This document shows, piece after piece, positions 58,139 through 64,000 of a stretch of DNA of 64,000 nucleotides. Source of the stretch: Mactromeris polynyma (Eukaryota; Mollusca; Bivalvia; Venerida; Mactridae). The notes under the pieces are model-generated. The model saw only the letters and a program-made list of their open reading frames with translations. It was not told the DNA's origin and searched no databases. Numbering within the stretch: the first letter of the stretch is position 1; the number at the start of each line of letters is the position of its first letter. Location of the stretch: positions 1,116,001 through 1,180,000 of the forward strand of contig JASFXZ010000038.1 in NCBI GenBank assembly GCA_032209605.1, written 5' to 3'. Both the position numbers and the translations under genes were made by a program.

Positions 58139-59434
58139 GTTAACGGATTTATACTAGGGATGTCAACGAATAGCAAATCAGGTATTCGAATATTCGTTTT
58201 TCATTTCGAACGAATATTCGATCGACACAACTCAGACAAAATTATTTAAAAAATCATATTTCATATACCAAAGTTCCTAACGTGCTGTGTGTATTCTTCT
58301 TTCGTTTTCACCGGAAGTTAAGACTCTGACGAATGAAGTTATTGCAGTTAACAGATCATCTTCTGAATGCCAATATTCGTGTTTATGAATAAGTGTTTAT
58401 ATGTTCTGTTTTCGTAAATTGTTCATTATTTTGCAAATAAAGCATGAAAATAAGAATCAGTTCTGTTATTTTTAAGATGTAACAACCCAACGTGTTTTCA
58501 AGTTTTAATACAAGTATTCTACGTTTATCATTTTTGCATTCATAAATATACGAAATCAAGAACATGACAAATTGGCAACATGCATGAAATAGAAGATCTA
58601 CATCTCAATGTCAAATTCACAACTCGGTTTCACTCGGTTATGGTAATCGTTCTTATGCAGAAAGCTTATGTTATAAAAATATATGAAATAAACATGAACA
58701 CTTGGTAAAATACATATAGACACTTAATTCACTCCGTCTTAATTTCATATTCACAAGTCCGTTCCACTTGGTACCTGGACTTTGTTCTTGTTAAGAAATA
58801 TTATGTTATCCACAAGGTCACTGGCCAGTCTGTTTCTCAGTTTAGTAATGCATTTACTCGTTGTTTTTTGAGTAAAATGTTTTTAAACAGTCATTTTGAT
58901 TGGATGATATGATCCACGTGAAAAATTAGTATACAAATTATGTTGTTTCCCGTCACCCCATTTTTTCGGCATGTTTCTTTTCGAAATTCCATCTTTCATC
59001 TTCCTTAATTAAAAAGCGAGTCATCAACTCGAGTCCCTGTCGGTGGCTTAAACTGCCTACTTTTTACACCTTTCGTCAACAACAAAATTACCGACAATTA
59101 GACACCTACTTTCTTCTATTTGAGACTATGGACTATCAAACAGTTACAAACGGTCAGTAATTAACGGATTGTCGAAAGAAACAAACCGTCATCACCCGAC
59201 GATATACAATTATATAAGCACCTCCCAATATACACAATGACACTTTTACAAGCGCGTATATTTCAACACTAACAACAACAATAACATCCTTTATTACTCT
59301 CATACTATCTTACACAAATCGGGGTCGGCAAATAAATTGTTCATTAATGTTTTATTAAGTATGTTTTTCCGAATATTCGAATATTGAAACAGGATTCGAA
59401 TGATAAAACGAATAATCGAATATTCGTTGATATA
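58139..59434. mobile_element. 1.3 kb insertion with 7-base target duplication
   Basis: GTATAAA occurs at 58132-58138 and 59435-59441, and the paralogous empty site at about 60229 reads GGTATAGACACATAC. Near the ends GATGTCAACGAATA and CGAATATTCGTTGATA are inverted relatives, rich in AATATTCGAA words, as in some hAT elements. It has no transposase, so it is non-autonomous. Confidence 0.65.
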
Positions 59435-59645
59435 GTATAAACACATACTGGTAGATATACAGATATGTGGAGATACTTTTACACTAGATCAAGTTTGTTC
59501 AGGTCAACTGCCCATGGTTCATAAAATCCAACAAATCCCCCCAAAACGATTTCTATTTAATAATAAATGTCGGCGATCCAAGTTGGACAGCAGTTATTAA
59601 TGTTACACACTTCTTTTATCTACATATAAAACACAGAGGGATAGG
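59435..59645. repeat. TLR E 5' flank duplicate, right part
   Basis: It matches 60230-60437, with shared words ACTGGTAGATATACAGATAT and AATGTCGGCGATCCAAGTTG. Together with 58056-58138 it forms a unit present twice in tandem. Confidence 0.75.
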
Positions 59646-59779
59646 ATACCCTAGCATCGTATTGTTTATTGATGCTCAAACTGTATGAACTAAATTAATA
59701 ATAGCATATTTTTGCAAGATTAGGATCTAAAACAAAAGATCTGGTAGCTAACTTGTACGAGTGTTGCTTTAACAGATGA

Positions 59780-60125
59780 ATATACAATAAGCATATGATA
59801 CCATCATAATTATACCAATGAACATGTAGTAAGCACATGTCATCGTCGTGAACCAACCAGCATGCAATATACACATGCCATCGTCATGTACCAGTGAAAA
59901 TACAATAAACACATAACACCATCATGTACTTATAAACATACAATTAGCGCATGACACCTTCATATTCTTGTAAACAGGCAATAAACACGTGACACTTTCA
60001 TATTTGTGTAAACATACAATAAGCACATGACTCTTTCATATTCTTGTAAACATACAATAAGCAAATGGCACCATCATATGCTTAAAAACATACAATAAAC
60101 ACATGTTACATGCATACACTTGTAA
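59780..60125. repeat. Minisatellite of about 40-base units
   Basis: Repeating ACATACAATAAGCACATGAC followed by a CATCATAT- or TTTCATATTCTTGTAA-type segment, about eight or nine diverged units. Confidence 0.75.
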
Positions 60126-60156
60126 AGAAACAATACTAAATGCTAAAAATAATTAT

Positions 60157-60437
60157 AATTAGTATGCGTGTGTATCCGATTAATACCGGATGCGCCAGAT
60201 ATCTGATGTCATACACTTCCTCCTGTAGTAAGGTATAGACACATACTGGTAGATATACAGATATGTGGAGATACTATTACACTAGATCAAGTTTGTTTAG
60301 CTCTACTGCCCATGGTACATAAAATCCAACAAATCACTCCAAAACGATTTCGATTTAATAATAAATGTCGGCGATCCAAGTTGGACAGCAGTTATTAATG
60401 TTACAAACTTCTTTTTTATACATATAAAACACAGAGG
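60157..60437. repeat. Second copy of the TLR E 5' flank unit
   Basis: This is the uninterrupted copy of the unit at 58056-58138 plus 59435-59645. It serves as the empty-site reference for the 1.3 kb insertion. Confidence 0.75.
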
Positions 60438-60484
60438 GAATGTATTGAAGAAACTAAAACAGAATGTACAAAAAGTGATTATGT

Positions 60485-61915
60485 ATATATACTGAAACGA
60501 AAAAGAAAGTGTGCACTTGGTTAGAGGGAATTTTTTTATACTTATAGAAGCAAAATATTGGCATATTTGGTATCAAAATGTGCAAAAATGTATTGGCAAC
60601 ACGATGTTTTACTTTTAAGTGAAATTTGATAATTATCAGAACATTGTTTTACGTGTAAATAACGTAGGGGTGAAAAGTAAAAGTTGCAGATTTGTAATGT
60701 TTTGTATCTGCTTTTTTGCCTTCGGATATTTGTCAAGTTACGTGACAATTAATCAGTATCTGTTGTGGCCTCCTCGTCTACGGATCAACGCAAGTATTCT
60801 AGATCGCATGGACCTGACGTAACGCCTTATGACGTCGGCGGGAATGGCGTTCCATTCATGAACTAAGGCTGCACACAAGTCATTGATATTGTTGATAACA
60901 TGGTTTTTCCTTGCTCTCCGACCAAGCAAATCCCATAAATGTTCAATGGGATTCATGTCCGGAGAGCAAGCCGGCCAAGGTAAGACGTTAACGTTATTTC
61001 TAGCGAGATAATTCCTGGTAAGTATAATAGTATGTGGCCTTGCGTTATTATGCATTAAACAACCAAGGTTCTGTTGTAGGAAAGGAATAACAACTGGGCG
61101 TAAAACTTGGACAACATAACCTTGGGCATTTAAATTACCATGAATAACAACAAGTTCTGTTTTCCTACCGCCCATAATACCTCCCCAGACCATTACATTA
61201 CCCCCTCCAAAACGAGCTTGCTCTAATAAACAGTTCTGGTCAAAACGTTCCCCTTTACGTCTAAATACCCGAACTCTACCGTCAGCAGTGCTAAGGTTAA
61301 ATCGCGACTCATCACTAAAGAGCACCCTAGACCACATGGCACGGTTCCAACGGAGATGACGGCGGGCCCAGACCAGTCTGAGAGCACGATGTCTGTTATA
61401 AAGGATCTGGCCTACATAAGGCCTCCTAGCCCTTAACGGGTTTGCATTGGCCCGCAGTCGGTTTAGAACCGTATCCCTACATACGCCAAGCTCTCGCGCA
61501 ATGCCTGTAGCGGTTTTGAACCGATGACGTAAGTGCGTCAACGTCATATGTCTATCCTGACGTGCCGTTGTCACCTTCGGTCTACCGGATCGTGGACGAT
61601 CTCTAACGCTTCCATTCTGATGGTAACGTCGTCGGAGTTTTATTATGGTATTTCTATGGGAGTTAAACTGCCTAGCGACGTCAGCAACGCTGACGCCGTC
61701 TGCGAGTTGCAGAAGTGCCTGAATTCGTTCGTTTTCTTGAAGCCGTGGCATCTTGTTTACGAGTGAAATTCAAAAGTGAACTGTGATTTATTATTGCATA
61801 ACAAGTAAAGATATCGGTCAGGGTCAACCTGTACCTGTACACACGTTGCACGGGTAGCCCAAAAGTTATGCCCAATATAAAAGTGCACACTTTCTTTTTC
61901 GTGTTAGTATATATA
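60485..61915 (-). mobile_element. Tc1-like transposon with both inverted ends
   Basis: The left end (about 60485-60517) contains TATATACTGAAACG and AAAAAGAAAGTGTGCACTT. The right end (about 61882-61915), inverted, contains TATATACTAACACG and the same second word. Both abut TA repeats, as expected for TA target duplication. The length of about 1.43 kb fits Tc1. The transposase gene inside is full length. Confidence 0.85.
60753..61751 (-). CDS. Tc1-like DD34E transposase, catalytic Asp replaced
   Basis: 332 residues, the usual length. The N-terminal half has paired helix-turn-helix DNA-binding segments (VSVADVARQFNSHRNTIIKL, about 20-40; a second at 80-105) separated by GRPK (57-60). The catalytic domain has LFSDESRF (Asp147), VWGGIMG (189-194) and SPDMNPIEHLWD with Glu270. 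The second acidic residue, normally Asp in HDNARPH, is Asn235 (MHNNARPH; codon AAT, consistent with one G to A change). The spacing of 34 residues to Glu270 confirms the assignment. The protein could still bind the inverted ends but should not cut DNA. The start at 61751 (MPRLQENERI) fits the family. Confidence 0.92.
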   Translation of the reverse strand: MPRLQENERIQALLQLADGVSVADVARQFNSHRNTIIKLRRRYHQNGSVRDRPRSGRPKVTTARQDRHMTLTHLRHRFKTATGIARELGVCRDTVLNRLRANANPLRARRPYVGQILYNRHRALRLVWARRHLRWNRAMWSRVLFSDESRFNLSTADGRVRVFRRKGERFDQNCLLEQARFGGGNVMVWGGIMGGRKTELVVIHGNLNAQGYVVQVLRPVVIPFLQQNLGCLMHNNARPHTIILTRNYLARNNVNVLPWPACSPDMNPIEHLWDLLGRRARKNHVINNINDLCAALVHEWNAIPADVIRRYVRSMRSRILALIRRRGGHNRY

Positions 61916-62520
61916 GGTTACTTTGAAAACATTCATAATGAGAATTGAAGCAATCGAATATAATAACCCATAAAAATATACATGTAGACAATATCAACAA
62001 AGTCAGATCAATTGCAGCTTCGAACCCCACACGCACTTCTACAACGAAAGGCATTAAAGTGTAATTGGATATCATTTTCATGAGATTAAACTATAGGCGT
62101 ATGCACTGTTTAACGTTAGCTACCAAATATTTATCTTATTCAATTTTCCGTGTTTGTTTGGGTTAGTGACACCTTTTACAAGAGTATGTAGATCTATATC
62201 GACCAAAACTGTTCAGTTTTAAGCATTGTGTAAACAGTTAAGCGACCAATTAATTGATTGCATTTTATTATATACATTTTGGAAGTACTGAGTAACGTAA
62301 ACAATACCTACTGACTGATTGAATAGGATTTATGGATTTAAAGGTACAGGGATTTATCTGTTTCAGGAATTTTGAAGTATACCACCCCGAGTGTGTAAAA
62401 TACAGTAACATTTATTTATAAGGAACACCATAGGACCTTGTAAAAATGTTCTTTCCAACAGTTGTTCGCTATATCCAGAATGATCTGAATGCATAATGTG
62501 CATTCAATGATTAAGACTCT
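61916..62520. other. Spacer, nothing firm
   Basis: A B-box-like word (GGGTTCGAA on the minus strand, about 62017-62025) lies here without a matching A box. No gene was recognised. Confidence 0.4.
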
Positions 62521-62820
62521 GTTCCTTATTTCCGAATGTTCGTTATATTAGTGTTCCTTATATCCCAATGTTCGTTATATCAGTGTTCCTTTTATCCGAA
62601 TGTTCGTTATATTAGTGTTCCTTATATTCGAATGTTCGTTATAGTAGTGTTCCTTATATCCGAATGTTCGTTATATCAGTGTTCCTTATATCCGAATGTT
62701 CGTTATATCAGTGTTCCTTATATCCGAATGTTCGTTATATCAGTGTTCCTTATATCCGAATATTCGTTGTATTAGTGTTCCTTATATCCGATTGTTCGTT
62801 ATATCAGTGTTCGTTATATG
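62521..62820. repeat. 32-base minisatellite, about nine units
   Basis: The unit is GTGTTCCTTATATCCGAA then TGTTCGTTATATCA. The two halves are themselves similar (TGTTCCTTATATC and TGTTCGTTATATC), giving a 16-base sub-period. The array is open in a plus frame with a repeating peptide, which is a by-product of the repeat and not a gene. Confidence 0.9.
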
Positions 62821-63225
62821 CAAATGTTACTGCATTGTGAAAACACGATGCTTTTCATTGTTCCTGAATAAGTATTAAAGCTGACATCAAATGGTAAACA
62901 CGAAACAATGAAAATAGGAATATTTTGTATAACCCCGTGTCTACACGTATAATAAGAGATTTACTTTCAACACACGAGTAGTGACATACACACGCACACA
63001 CCAGTTGTGATGCTTGTTTTCAGGTAAAAATATGAAATTCTATCTGACAGATATAGCCAATTGAAACATACAATTAACAAGCTGATATGCACTTGTATTT
63101 CACAAAAGGAATACGCCCATTGCAAACAAGGCTGTCTTAAAGATACATGTATATATGGCAGTTTACATTGTATAGTATGTATGTAAACTTTTGTTAAGAG
63201 TCGCTGTTGAATCTATTGAAAATTG
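62821..63225. other. Spacer, nothing recognised
   Basis: No gene recognised. Confidence 0.4.
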
Positions 63226-63429
63226 ACCGAATTCATAATCTTCACGAATTCACGATTTCGAATTCACGAATACCCGATTTCAAATTCATGATTATCACGC
63301 TTTCATATTCACGATTTCAACTTCACGAATTCAATATTATGTATTCGTGATCATTTTGAAATCTTGAAATGGTGACTTGGCTAGGAGAGAATTGATGAAG
63401 TGAAGAATGTCACCACCGGTCTTTCGTAA
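63226..63429. mobile_element. Foldback element copy 2, one end lost
   Basis: AATGTCACCACCGGTCTTTC (63406-63425) equals the right end of the element at 6682-6897, and the interior has the same TTCACGAATTCACGATTTC words. The left end TACGAAAGACCGG is missing, so it is truncated or diverged. Confidence 0.6.
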
Positions 63430-63840
63430 GTTTAAGTAGTACATGTACTGTTCTTACTGCTAATACGTAGCACTGGCAGGGACTATACTACGGCCAACAC
63501 CCTGTCGGTATTATTGTAAGTGACGCAATTATCGTCATTTCGTGTGATATCAGGAATGATGTTGGCGTTTTCTTTTCTTTTTTACAGATTTTTGGAATTT
63601 ATAAATTGAAATACTGTTACCATTTATACTTTCTTCCGTACTGAGTGTAATATTGCTTTTATTTCTGAGTTTTAAATCATAGACAATTTTACAATGCTCT
63701 ATATGTTTACTACTGACATAAGAAACTGTAAACAGGTATTGATATTACTGCTGACAATAGCGCATTGTTGCTTGGCAGTATGACTGCTGGCACCCCGCGT
63801 TACAATCGGATCACATCGGCTAGATTGTTTAAGATAGACC
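63430..63840. other. Spacer upstream of the candidate promoter
   Basis: No gene recognised. GC content rises toward the end. Confidence 0.4.
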
Positions 63841-63876
63841 TCGGAAGTGACGTGGCGGGAAGTAGTTCCAAGATGG
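63841..63876 (+). promoter_or_regulatory. Candidate housekeeping-type promoter
   Basis: Within 36 bases lie an ETS site fused to a CRE core (CGGAAGTGACGT, 63841-63852), an E2F-like word (GGCGGGAA, 63853-63860) and a YY1-like word around an ATG (CCAAGATGG, 63867-63875). In animals this combination is typical of TATA-less promoters of constitutive genes. From the ATG at 63872 only 16 codons are open before TAG at 63920, so an intron donor (GT at 63894 is possible) or another start would be required. The gene would extend past the window end on the plus strand. Confidence 0.4.
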
Positions 63877-64000
63877 TTGCAGAAGTGAATGCATGTAATC
63901 GTGTTTCCCTAATCAGATTTTAGGTATATTCATACCTTTGATGTCTATTTCCGAACTGTACGGAAAGTGTCGAGAAGTTGTGATTGCACCGCGTTACTGT

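Noticed and set aside
62000..62060. tRNA-like B box GGGTTCGAA on the minus strand
   Set aside because: No A box at the proper spacing and no cloverleaf.
62536..62878. Two long repetitive plus-strand open frames
   Set aside because: They are translations of the 32-base minisatellite, with no start context or non-repeat domain.

Overview
The window is AT-rich, intron-poor animal DNA, and I read it as part of a bivalve mollusc genome. The reasons are a tandem family of Toll-like receptor (TLR) genes, many degraded non-LTR retrotransposons of kinds common in molluscs, a Tc1 transposon, PIF/Harbinger remnants, and short repeat families that look bivalve-like. The species cannot be fixed from the sequence alone. 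Only two long frames are intact: one TLR (12601-15210, minus) and one Tc1 transposase (60753-61751, minus), and the second lacks a catalytic Asp. No bacterial-type operons, CRISPR arrays or canonical tRNA/rRNA genes were seen.

Layout. 1-5156: RNase H-bearing Jockey/Nimb-like non-LTR element on the minus strand (RNase H, RT, AP endonuclease, zinc-knuckle ORF1), broken in several places. 5157-10310: repeats, including a bivalve-type element, a foldback element and a two-unit satellite interrupted by a retrotransposon scrap. 10311-27310: first half of the TLR array, with intact copy A (12601-15210), decayed copy B (18181-20747) and a C-terminal scrap, copy C (27187-27310). 28118-35640: retrotransposon pieces, a Tc1 scrap, hairpins and simple repeats. 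35710-48860: TLR copy D (39191-41812), complete except for one stop codon, with flanks carrying three transposon insertions that copy B's flank lacks. 48960-52280: more repeats and a retrotransposon remnant. 52625-60440: ancient TLR scrap F (about 53745-53895), a Harbinger pseudogene that keeps an intron, and TLR copy E (55897-58009), which lacks the TIR domain. 60485-61915: a Tc1 element with both terminal inverted repeats. 62521-64000: a minisatellite, a second foldback copy and, in the last 160 bases, a possible housekeeping-type promoter on the plus strand.

How it fits together. All TLR copies lie on the minus strand, and blocks of their 5' and 3' flanks recur in the same order. The locus therefore grew by tandem duplication of segments of several kb, and the copies then decayed at different rates (birth and death). 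Copy A predicts a signal peptide, leucine-rich repeat ectodomain, one transmembrane helix and a TIR domain, so it is probably a functional innate immune receptor. The rest of the window is mostly transposon sediment, and the paralogous flanks work as filled-site/empty-site pairs for ordering the insertions.
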